DNA of 64,000 bases from JBBATK01 sp044228685. Lineage in GTDB: Bacteria > Bacteroidota > Ignavibacteria > Kapaibacteriales > NICIL-2. The translations under genes were made by a program, and so were the position numbers. The stretch covers positions 1-64,000 of the forward strand of contig JBGAUL010000002.1 in assembly GCA_044228685.1 (NCBI GenBank). Reading direction: 5' to 3'. Under the pieces are notes generated by a model. That model ran no database searches. It saw nothing but the letters and a program-made list of their open reading frames with translations, and was not told the DNA's origin. Below are positions 1 to 9,800 of this stretch, one piece after another. Position 1 is the stretch's first letter; each line of letters starts with the position of its first letter.

Positions 1-116
1 CACGCGTCAATTAGATTTCTCACGAGAGATCAATCACACGCAGACTGGATGAAGCGCAGTGACAGTCATCCCTTTTCACGCTTTTTCTTGTTTCACATAC
101 TCCATGCTTTTACTCA

Positions 117-305
117 ATGACTCTGCCTGCATTCATCATTACCATCATAGCAATCTTCGTTGGCTTGGCTTTAACGAATAACACCTTGCCACAACGTAGT
201 CCGGCAAAACGCACACTCAACATCATTGTGGTCTGCGTTGCGGGTTTTTGGATTCTCGGAGTACTGGGAATAATCGACACAACTCTTGTTGCTCGTCTTC
301 GCTAA
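117..305 (+). CDS. small two-helix membrane protein (Thivi_2564-like)
   Basis: A 62-residue, very hydrophobic protein with two predicted membrane helices (about residues 4-21 and 34-54) separated by a short basic loop (Q-R-S-P-A-K-R-T). The second helix, with the pattern L-N-I-I-V-V followed by W-I-L-G-V-L-G, resembles the small Thivi_2564-type membrane proteins found across Gram-negative bacteria, whose role is unknown. The start is the only in-frame ATG; no convincing ribosome binding site is seen, which is common in this window. It stands alone ahead of an outer-membrane protein gene. The family match is from memory of the pattern, so the call is moderate; that it is a small membrane protein is clear from composition. 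Confidence 0.6.
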   Translation: MTLPAFIITIIAIFVGLALTNNTLPQRSPAKRTLNIIVVCVAGFWILGVLGIIDTTLVARLR

Positions 306-440
306 AGCACCATCGTTCTGCTACGCACAATCACCCGTTCGTATTGCGCCTGGGGCAGTACGCATTCAATCCAGGTCTGCACTATGGTTCACCAACCTGA
401 CGTACTGCAGAACTCACCTTACAGCATAAGAAAGACACAC

Positions 441-1199
441 ATGAAAAACTCATTTATTCATCAACTACAGATTTCGTTGTTGACGGTGTTGGTATGTAGC
501 TCAACACTACTAGCGCAAACAACGACAACCACAACAACAACCTCAGGCGAACCGGCGCAGACAGCAAGCGCAGGCTCCACAGTCGGCGGTATCAATGGTG
601 CAGGCGGCATGGCAGAAATCGGTTTTCGATACATGCCAACCTTTACCTCCTTTGACATTACTCCGACAAACAACAGCACTATTACTACCAGCTTCACGGT
701 TGGTCATGGATTTGGTGCATTTCTGGCATACTACATGTCCGACAATACAGCCATCCAAGGTGAATTGATTTACAGCTCCCTTTCTCAGAAGTACGTTGAC
801 AACAGCGTCGAGAACACAATTAGTCTTAGCTATATCAACATCCCTCTGCTCTTTTCCTTCAACAGTTCGAAATCTGCACCTCTCAATTTCAATGCTGTTA
901 TCGGACCTCAGATCGGCATAAACGTTGGCTCAAGCGTGAAGTCTAGCGGTAATGGCAACGGCACTTCAACAGTAACCGGCGTTCTGGCTGTTAAAGCCGG
1001 CGACATCGGATTTGCCTACGGCGTCGGTATGGATTTTGGAACTGCACCTTGGCGCTTCGGACTTGGATTTCGCGGCGTGTATGGATTGCTGGATATCAGT
1101 GACAAGAGCAACTCGACCACTACGGATCAATACTACATCCTTGACCGCAGTCATGTAAAAACCTACGCAGGCTATATCAGCGTTTCGTATTTGATGTAA
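441..1199 (+). CDS. outer-membrane beta-barrel protein (PorT-like)
   Basis: A 252-residue exported protein. Residues 1-25 form a signal peptide (basic start, hydrophobic core, cleavage after L-L-A-Q), followed by a run of eight Thr and a Gly/Ala-rich linker. From about residue 55 the sequence alternates hydrophobic and polar residues in amphipathic strands, each carrying Gly/aromatic pairs, and ends in an aromatic/hydrophobic strand (I-S-V-S-Y-L-M) as expected of an outer-membrane barrel of the PorT/OMP_b-brl type common in Bacteroidota. An upstream in-frame ATG at 384 would put 19 extra residues before the signal peptide, so 441 is preferred. Substrate or function cannot be told. The gene is likely monocistronic. 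Confidence 0.75.
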   Translation: MKNSFIHQLQISLLTVLVCSSTLLAQTTTTTTTTSGEPAQTASAGSTVGGINGAGGMAEIGFRYMPTFTSFDITPTNNSTITTSFTVGHGFGAFLAYYMSDNTAIQGELIYSSLSQKYVDNSVENTISLSYINIPLLFSFNSSKSAPLNFNAVIGPQIGINVGSSVKSSGNGNGTSTVTGVLAVKAGDIGFAYGVGMDFGTAPWRFGLGFRGVYGLLDISDKSNSTTTDQYYILDRSHVKTYAGYISVSYLM

Positions 1200-1286
1200 T
1201 AGTGAACACAAGCAATTGACATTGATCTGTTGCTGAGTCATGAACGCAGCGACAAAGTTCTCAACCCAACAATCATAGGACAAGCA

Positions 1287-2186
1287 ATGAATGCGAGTGA
1301 TGAAAAAGCTTCGGAAGAAGATCAAGAACTCAAACTACACGATGTCACTTTAAACTATCAAGATCGTGGAAGCGGAGACATACCGATCATCTTTATTCAC
1401 GGTTTTCCGGTTGACAAATCACAGTGGGAACCACAGTTGTCCATCCTGCAGAAATACACTCGCGTTATTGCATACGACGTCCGAGGATTCGGTAAGTCGG
1501 GCAGCACCGATGAGCCGCTAAGCATAGACCTCCTTGCGGATGACCTCATCCAAGTAATGAACGCCTTAAATGTTCCATCTGCAATCATCTGCGGCTTATC
1601 AATGGGCGGCTATATCGCGCTCAACGCGGTTAACCGCTTTCGCTCACGTATCTGTGCTTTGATTTTGTGTGATACGAATTGCGATGCAGATACTGATGAT
1701 ATCAAAGAAGCACGACTCGAAGCAATTCGGCGAATTGAAATTCATGGTATCGAGACCTACTGCGAATCATTTCTGCGCAAAGCTTTTAGTCTAGAAGCTA
1801 TAAGCGACAACAAGCGATCGATTCAAGCAATGCGTCGGGTCATCATGGCAACACCGGCAACTTCAATCATTAACACGCTCCGTGCACTGATGGATAGGGC
1901 CGATACTTCGCCGACGTTAGGAAGTATACGGGTTCCAACTTTGATACTGTGTGGTCAAGAGGACACCATCTCAGGTCCGAAGAAAAGCGAATCGCTATTC
2001 GCCGGAATAAAAGGATCAACAATGTATGTCTTCGATGGTGTAGGACACTTCCCGAACCTCGAATTACCACACGCTTTCAATAGTCAGCTAAGCTCTTTTC
2101 ATAATCACGTCAAACAACACAGAGACTCGCCGGAAGAAGTCTATGACAAAGAATTCCAGCATCATGATCTGATAAAATTCTCATGA
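1287..2186 (+). CDS. alpha/beta hydrolase
   Basis: A 299-residue cytoplasmic alpha/beta hydrolase. The oxyanion-hole motif H-G-F is at residues 38-40, the nucleophile elbow G-L-S-M-G-G puts the catalytic Ser at 105, the acid is Asp226 in G-Q-E-D, and the catalytic His is 254 in G-V-G-H-F. The layout and length match the epoxide-hydrolase/3-oxoadipate-enol-lactonase-like branch, but the substrate is unknown. The ATG at 1287 is chosen because AGGA lies six bases upstream; an in-frame start at 1230 would add a poorly structured extension. A flavin reductase-like gene follows after about 130 bases, so the two might be co-transcribed. Confidence 0.85.
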   Translation: MNASDEKASEEDQELKLHDVTLNYQDRGSGDIPIIFIHGFPVDKSQWEPQLSILQKYTRVIAYDVRGFGKSGSTDEPLSIDLLADDLIQVMNALNVPSAIICGLSMGGYIALNAVNRFRSRICALILCDTNCDADTDDIKEARLEAIRRIEIHGIETYCESFLRKAFSLEAISDNKRSIQAMRRVIMATPATSIINTLRALMDRADTSPTLGSIRVPTLILCGQEDTISGPKKSESLFAGIKGSTMYVFDGVGHFPNLELPHAFNSQLSSFHNHVKQHRDSPEEVYDKEFQHHDLIKFS

Positions 2187-2319
2187 ACAAGTACTGTAAA
2201 TGTCTAGCTATGTGTACTGCAATGAACACTTTCCAGTGTCCGGCGCCTCACGACAAACAACAACAACATCCAAACACAAAGTATATCATTTGTCTCATCA
2301 ACTTTCCAGCAGACCTCGC

Positions 2320-2991
2320 ATGGCACAGTACCCTGTCCGTATTACGTCGATCAAAAATCTTACGCACGATGTTATCAGCTTTGTAACCGAGAGACCAAAG
2401 AATTACAATTTTCTTCCGGGTCAGGCCACAAAAGTGAGTTTAAAACTAGAAGGTTGGGACACTCAACTAAAGCCCTTTACTATCTGCTCACTTCCCAGTG
2501 ACACGCATTTGGAATTCTGCATAAAGATTTATGAGCAACACGAGGGTCTCACAAAGCAATTGCGCCGCTTAAAGGTCGGTGATGAACTCATAATCCATGA
2601 TGTCTTCGGTACGCTGTTATACAAAGGTGAAGGTACATTTATTGCCGGCGGTGCAGGTGTGACGCCCTTCATAGCAATCCTGAGAGACCTAGAGCAGCGT
2701 CATGCTCTTGGTCACAATAGACTTCTCTTTGCCAATAAAACAGTCACCGATGTTATCGCACACGACGAGCTTCAAACAATGCTGGGAAGAAATCTCGTCA
2801 ACATTTTTTCAAGTGACAAAAACGCAGTAGGATCACATGGCGTGATCAACCGCACTTTCCTCACAACTTTCGTAAGCGATTTCGATCAACCCTTCTATGT
2901 CTGCGGTCCGAAAGACATGATCAGTGACGTCAGCAAACTCCTGCTGTCCCTCGGTGTTCAACAAAGGCAAATCGTGCATGAACATTTTTGA
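2320..2991 (+). CDS. ferredoxin-NADP reductase-like FAD/NAD(P)-binding oxidoreductase
   Basis: A 223-residue two-domain flavoprotein of the ferredoxin reductase superfamily. The FAD-binding barrel spans residues 1-100, with K-P-F-T-I-C-S at 51-57 standing in for the usual R-x-Y-S/T motif. The NAD(P)-binding domain has G-G-A-G-V-T-P at 110-116 and the C-G-P motif at 195-197, and the chain ends with an aromatic residue (E-H-F) as many members do. There is no iron-sulfur domain, so it must pass electrons to a separate partner, not identified here. The ATG at 2320 opens directly on the domain; the longer in-frame start at 2200 adds 40 Ser/Thr/His-rich residues that look non-coding. It may act in stress or iron metabolism, but nothing in the context decides this. 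Confidence 0.8.
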   Translation: MAQYPVRITSIKNLTHDVISFVTERPKNYNFLPGQATKVSLKLEGWDTQLKPFTICSLPSDTHLEFCIKIYEQHEGLTKQLRRLKVGDELIIHDVFGTLLYKGEGTFIAGGAGVTPFIAILRDLEQRHALGHNRLLFANKTVTDVIAHDELQTMLGRNLVNIFSSDKNAVGSHGVINRTFLTTFVSDFDQPFYVCGPKDMISDVSKLLLSLGVQQRQIVHEHF

Positions 2992-3069
2992 GCTCGGCAT
3001 TCAGCGTTGTTCAAGTGGACAAGTGACCTTCTCACATATACAATCAAGTGACACGTTTATACCACTACC

Positions 3070-3495
3070 ATGAAAACTACCACCCCCAACATCTTCGAAC
3101 ACTTTGCAAAGTCAGGTTTTACAATTGTCGCTTTTGACGACTCCAAGGATGCAGTAAATGCGCAATCGGCTCTCTTGGCCGACACGCACGCAACTGACGA
3201 TGTACCAATCTTCACAGCTGCCGAAGTCGTGGCAGAAATCACGGAACGCCAAAACAATCAATCCATTGGCGAGATGCTTGGCTATGGCTTTGACTCTGAG
3301 TCCTTGGAACAACTGCGAGGCTTCGCTCTTCAAGGCTGCACCTTTATTACTGCTTCAACATCAACGGAAGCAGAAGAAAAGCGACTGCTTGAGACCATCG
3401 CGCAATTCAACGCACGTATCGTTCGGAAGTACGGCACCTTTATGATAACTGATCTGAAGTCTAAAGTGGATCAACCCACAGGACACGACGAATAG
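3070..3495 (+). CDS. uncharacterised 141-residue protein, possible stress-protein fold
   Basis: A soluble protein of 141 residues without signal peptide or membrane segment. The N-terminus (G-F-T-I-V-A-F-D-D followed by D-A-V-N-A-Q) has the beta-strand/alpha-helix start seen in general stress proteins of the YflT/17M kind, where a short strand is followed by a helix bearing A-x-x-A-L; a second beta-alpha unit ends in Y-G-T-F-M-I-T-D. This could be a ferredoxin-like fold, but I do not recognise a family with certainty. It has no close neighbour within 70 bases upstream and more than 300 bases downstream, so it is probably transcribed alone. Confidence 0.55.
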   Translation: MKTTTPNIFEHFAKSGFTIVAFDDSKDAVNAQSALLADTHATDDVPIFTAAEVVAEITERQNNQSIGEMLGYGFDSESLEQLRGFALQGCTFITASTSTEAEEKRLLETIAQFNARIVRKYGTFMITDLKSKVDQPTGHDE

Positions 3496-3830
3496 CGTAC
3501 GCGTAAGCGCAGCTCCTTCACTGCCTCCGCAGCACACTACTGTTTCTACACTCAATGTTCTTTGCCATGGACCAACAATAGCAGTATCTCTTGCGGTTGA
3601 GCAAATCCTGAATGATTTCTCGATCCTGGCTAGTCCGGACTCAGAAAACAACGCTTCATCTGCTTGCAACCCGACCTGCTTGCCGATGAATTTGTGTGTA
3701 GTGTAGGCACTAGGTTCCAGACTGCCCCACGTCACCACAGCACACAACTCTGACAGCTCAACCCCTACGGGCGTTGCAATTCTTGAAGCAGCGTATAACT
3801 CACTACACACTATCATCACAAGGGAGCATC
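3496..3830 (+). other. intergenic region upstream of ndvB
   Basis: About 335 bases without a credible gene. A 152-codon reading frame on the minus strand (3361-3819) overlaps the end of the upstream gene and its translation is Cys- and Ser-rich without any family pattern, so it is not called. The last bases hold an AAGGGAG ribosome binding site four bases before the GTG start at 3831. No terminator hairpin with a T-run was found. Confidence 0.5.
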
Positions 3831-6800
3831 GTGAACGTCAGTCCACAGAGTTTTAGAGAGTTGCTATTGAAAATGAAGGCTGATCTCATTGGGCTCAATG
3901 AAGACAGCATGTATGCAACTGAAGAGCCTCTGCGTTCCGAGCTTCTCAACTCAGAACAAATGGAGCGTCACACCAAACGCTTCGCTGATGCTCACGTGCT
4001 GAGTCTTAAACACGGTCATGATAAACTCCTCGCCCGCCTAGCAAAAAACGAACAGATCCTGCTCAAAGTCCATGAGCTCCTCATTCAAGCCGTAACTCAA
4101 CGTCATGTTACCACTCCGGCCGGCGAATGGCTGATGGACAATTTCTACCTCATTGAAGATCAAATTCGCTTCACAAAGAAGCACTTGCCTCGTGTCTACA
4201 GCGAGAAGCTCACACAACTTTCAAGCGGTGCTTCGAAAGGTCTGCCTCGTGTGTACGACATCGCACTTGAAATCATTTCACACAGTGATGGTCGCATCGA
4301 CATTGGCACTCTCAGCGCCGTCGTCAAAGCCTACCAAACCGTTAAGCCTATTAGTCTCGGTGAACTGTGGGCCGTCCCCATTATGCTCCGCCTTGCGCTG
4401 ATCGAAAATCTACGTCGCGTCTGCACACACATAGCAACCGATCGCATCAATCGTAATCTCGCAGATTACTGGGCGAAACGCATGATTACGGCCGCGGACT
4501 CCGAACCTAAAAGTTTGATTCTGGTTGTTGCCGATATGGCTCGCTCCAATCCTCCGCTCGAACGTGCTTTTGTTGCTGAGCTCAGCCGACAGTTACGCGG
4601 CAAAGGACACACCCTCGCGCAAGCCCTGAGCTGGATTGAAGACCGACTCAGTGAACTTGGTCAAAGCAGCAATGAACTCGTTCAATCAGAAAATCAAAAG
4701 CAAGCTGCACACCAGGTTTCAGTGAGTAACAGTATTGGAAGTCTGCGACTCGTGAGCAGTATGGATTGGCGTGATTTCGTCGAAGACAACAGCTCTGTAG
4801 AAGCAATCCTTCGCACTGACCCCAGTTACTGTCTCATGGATTTCTCGACGCGCGATCAATACCGTCACGTCGTCGAGCACATCGCCAAGTACTCATCTCG
4901 CAGCGAAGATCAAGTGGCGCAGATCGCGAGTGATCTTGCGACCGAACAACGCACTACGACGCCATCGAATCTACGCGAAGCTCATGTTGGTTACTATCTG
5001 CTTGGTAAAGGTCGCAGCGCAACAGAACTTCAGTCAGGCATGAAGCCACTCGTCCGCGAACGAGTGCGACGCTTCTTTGCACGCTATCCTCTCAGCACCT
5101 ACAGCAGCTCAGTTCTCTTCTTTACACTAACACTAAGCACTGCTCTCAGCTATAGCGCATTCATGCAAGGCAACGATGGATGGACGCTGGCTCTGACGCT
5201 GCTTCTATCACTTCTCTGCTCTAGTCAGCTTGCTCTCACCGTCGTCAATTTCCTTGCTTCACTCGTTGTGCAGCCACAGCTCCTTGCACGTATGGACTAC
5301 ACCAGTGGTCTGCCGAACGAGGCCAGAACTTTGGTCGTGATCCCTGCAATGCTGAACTCCATGGAAGATATTGATGCAATGCTTGAAGTTCTGGAAGTGC
5401 GCTTCTTAGCCAACAACGACAAGAACATATTATTCGGACTTATCACCGATTTCCTTGACGCTGAGACCGAGCATTGCGATGATGACGAGATGCTCGTGCA
5501 ACACTTACGCGAAGGCGTAGAGGATTTGAATAGTAAATACGACAACTACGATCACAACCTCTTCTTCCTCTTCCATCGTCCTCGTCGCTACAACGCGCAT
5601 GACAAACTCTGGATGGGCTTCGAGCGAAAGCGCGGAAAGCTGGAAGAACTCAACGGACTTCTACGCGGCAATTCTGTCGGGAGCTTTAGTCTGGTGGTTG
5701 GAGATCTTGCACTGGCGCAAACAGTAGCCTACATCATCACCCTCGACATCGACACGCAGCTCCCGCGCGATGCCGCGCGCAAAATGGTTGGCTCTATTAA
5801 TCACCCGCTGAATCGTCCTGTCTACGATGCCACCAAACAACGCGTCGTTGAAGGCTACGGCATCCTCCAACCTCGCGTCTCAACAACTCTCCCAGAAAAC
5901 GAAAGTACACGCTACGCGCGATTGAATGGCAATGATCCGGGCATCGATCCCTATACACGTGCTACATCAGACGTGTATCAAGATCTGTTCGAAGAAGGCT
6001 CCTTCATTGGCAAAGGTATCTACGACGTGGACATGTTCGCCTTGGCGTTGAAGAACAAGTTCCCGGTAAACACAATCCTGAGTCATGATTTACTGGAAGG
6101 TTGCTATGCACGCTCGGGATTACTGAGCGATGTTCAAGTCTTTGAGAAATATCCTGAACGTTATCTGAACGATGCACGTCGACGTCATCGTTGGGTACGC
6201 GGCGATTGGCAGATAGCGGTATGGTGCTTGCCCTTTGTTCCTGATATCAATCGTCGATGGCACCGCAATACACTCTCAGCATTATCTCGTTGGAAAATCA
6301 TCGACAACCTTCGTCGAAGTGTGAGTCCGGCAGCATTTAGTCTGCTGCTCATTCTCGGATGGACGCTGCTACATAATGCATTGTTCTGGACACTAGTCGT
6401 GACCGCGATCTTCATCATTCCCGATGTTGTAAGCTCACTCTGGACGGCAATTCGCAAACCACATGACATCAATCTTGTGGCTCACATTCAGATGTCGCTT
6501 CGCTCGGGAATCAACACCGCGGCTACAACCTCGCTGCGCATGATTTGTCTGCCCTATGAGGCATGGACTAATCTCGATGCCATTGTACGAACACTCTGGC
6601 GCTTGGTGATTTCTCACAAATCTTTGCTGCAATGGACGCCTTCGGTTAACATCGAGAGAGCAAAGCGAGACAGCTTGTTACAGGCTGTCGCGCAGATGTG
6701 GATCGAGCCATTCATCGCTCTTTGTCTCGCAGTGTGGTTTGTCATCCACTCGCCGGAAGTCCTCACGACTTCTGCACTCATACTCCTCTGTTGGATATGC

Positions 6801-9800
6801 TCTCCTCTGCTGTGTTGGTTTATTAGTCAGCCTTTGCATTTCCGTGCATCAAGACTGAGTCGCGCAGAGGTCGGTTTCCTGCGACAACAAGCTCGCAAGA
6901 CTTGGCTGTACTTCGAAGACTTCGTCACTGCTTCTGAAAACTGGCTTCCTCCGGACAACGTACAAGAACACCCCCTGCGAGTAGTTGCTCACCGCACCTC
7001 TCCGACTAACATGGGCTTGGCGCTGCTGGCGACGGTATCCGCTGCGGAGTTTGGATATATCTCCGCGCGACAATTAATAGAGCGCTGTACTGCCACACTC
7101 GGCACGATGTCACGATTGGATCGCTACCAAGGTCACTTCTACAACTGGTACGATACACAGTCTCTTCGCGTCTTGTGGCCACGATACATTTCAACCGTTG
7201 ATAGCGGCAACCTCGCTGCACACTTGATCACACTGCGTCAGGCATTGCTAAAGCTTCCCGACACACCTATCGCGAGTCTTGATGTCTTCGAAGGACTTCA
7301 TGACACACTTAGTATTCTGGCAGAATCTGTCTCAGCAAAAGACATTGCGTCTCTTCGCTCAATCGTTCACCACATTGATACTCTTCGCACCACTCCGCTT
7401 GTCAATCTCAGCGACTACTACCAGCGTCTTCACAGCCTCGAATCACACAGCACTTCTATACTCAATGCCCTAGTCTATGATTCAGACAGCATGGTCGAGC
7501 GCTGGGCAAATCTTGTCAGCGCAACCATAGCTGAAGCGCAGCAGGAACTACGAGACTTAGTACCCGGAGCAACGCACGATTCAATGGATGATCAAGAAAC
7601 AAGCGCTGGCTTGTTTAAGGGCATTCCGACTTTACGAGACATAGCTGAAGTAATCGAGCAGACGGTGCTAAGTGCGGCACATCACAGCGAGACAGATTCT
7701 CATCAGCACACAGCAAACAGTGTACGCAATCTCACACTTTGCTCACCGCAACTCGCCATCGAGAGAATCTCTCAGCTCGATACATTGGCAGCGCAGTGCA
7801 CTGAGATGTCAGAGTTGGAGTTTGATTTTCTGTACAACAGAACGAAGCACTTGTTGACGGTTGGTTATAACGTCGATGAACATCGCTGCGACAACAGCTT
7901 CTACGACTTACTGGCCTCTGAAGCTCGTCTCGCAACCTTTGTCGGCATTGCGCAGGGACGGCTGCCGCAGGAGAGTTGGTTTGCTTTGGGTCGTTTGTTG
8001 ACTAACGCCGGCGGCAGACCAATACTGCTCTCGTGGGGCGGCTCTATGTTCGAGTACCTCATGCCATTTCTGGTTATGCCGTCCTATGAAAACACTTTAC
8101 TCGATCAAACACGCCTGGCAGTGGTCGAACAACAAATCGACTACGCAAAGCAACGTGGTGTTGTATGGGGAATGTCTGAGTCCGGTTACAACATGGTCGA
8201 TTCATCGCTCAATTATCAATACCAAACTTTTGGAGTACCGAAGCTGGGTATAAAGCGAGGACTCGAGAAAGACATCGTCGTTGCTCCTTATGCTTCCGCT
8301 CTTGCACTCATGGTCTTGCCTGAAAAAGCCTGTGAAAACATGCAGCACATGGTCGTAGATGGATATGAGAGTCACTATGGTTTGTATGAAGCAATTGACT
8401 TCACCCCGTCACGAGTACCGCGCGGACAATTCAACGTTATAGTGCAATCGTACATGAGTCATCATTTGGGAATGACATTGTTGTCAATCCTCTTTGTGCT
8501 CCGTAATCGTCCGATGCAGCGTCTCTTTGAAGCAGATCCACGATTTCAAGCAACATTACTGCTGCTTCAAGAGCGCATTCCAAAAGTTACTTCGTTCTTT
8601 GCGCACACTTCAAACACGGCTGTGTTGTCACCATCAGTTACGGAAGCCGACATTCGTGTTCTCAATAGTCCGAACACTCCTATTCCTGAAGTTCAGCTCT
8701 TATCAAACGGCAACTACCACGTTATGCTTAGCAATAGCGGCAGTGGCTACAGTCGATGGCGCGATATCGCCGTTACGCGTTGGCGCGAAGATGCACTCGA
8801 CGATCACTACGGCAACTTCTGTTATGTGCGTGATTTGGACACCGGTGAATATTGGTCATCGACCTATCAACCTACGCTTCAGAAGGGTCGTCAGTTTGAA
8901 GCGGCTTTTAGTCAAGGTAGAGCCGACTTCCGTGTAGTGCATTCTCATCTCGACATCCGAACTGAGATCGTTGTATCGCCTGAGGACGATATCGAAATGC
9001 GTCGCGTTCACCTCAGCAATCGTTCGTCTAAACATCGTTCAATCGACATCACGAGTTGCACCGAAGTTGTGATTGCTCCGCAGGCTAACGACGTCATTCA
9101 TCCTGCCTTCAGCAATCTCTTTGTACAAACTGAAATTGACCAAACAAAGAGCGCCATCATTGCCACGCGTCGCGCTCGATACCCAAATGAGAAACAGCCA
9201 TGGATGTTTCACATCATGAACATTCACGACAAAGATGTTCAGGAAGTTTCCTTTGAAACTGATCGCATGAAATTTATTGGTCGAGGAAACTCAACAGCGC
9301 ATCCTGATGCTATGAAGTTGAGTGGCTCTCTGTCAGGGACGGAAGGTTCGGTGCTTGATCCAATTGTTTCGATTCGCAAGCGCTTGACCTTAGCGCCTGA
9401 CGAGACGATCGTCATAGACATGGTTATTGGCATCGCCGAAAGCGCTGAGCTCTGTCGTAACCTCATCGATAAGTACCAAGACATGCACCACAAGGATCGT
9501 GTGTTTGAATTGGCGTGGACGCATAATCAGGTCGTGCTACGTCAAATCAACGCGAGCGAAGGTGATGCGCAGTTGTATTGTCGTCTTGCTAATAGCATAA
9601 TCTTCATGAATCCGAGTTTGCGAGCAGATCCGTCGCTACTGATCAAGAACCGACGAGGTCAAGCCGGACTCTGGCCCTACGCCATCAGCGGTGACCTTCC
9701 AATCGTGCTGCTCATGATTGAAGACCAAGCTGACATAGCGCTTGTGCAGCAGCTGATACAAGCGCATGCTTATTGGCGACTCAAAGGACTCATCGTTGAT

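Noticed and set aside
518..543. ACA/ACC triplet run as a phase-variation repeat
   Set aside because: The repeat is imperfect and in frame with a poly-Thr linker, so slippage would only change linker length.
2183..2386. 67-codon open frame ahead of the flavoprotein
   Set aside because: It overlaps the flavoprotein start in another frame and encodes nothing recognisable.
3361..3819. 152-codon open frame on the minus strand
   Set aside because: It overlaps the 3' end of a better-supported gene, has no family pattern, and its composition looks like the reverse of coding and intergenic DNA.
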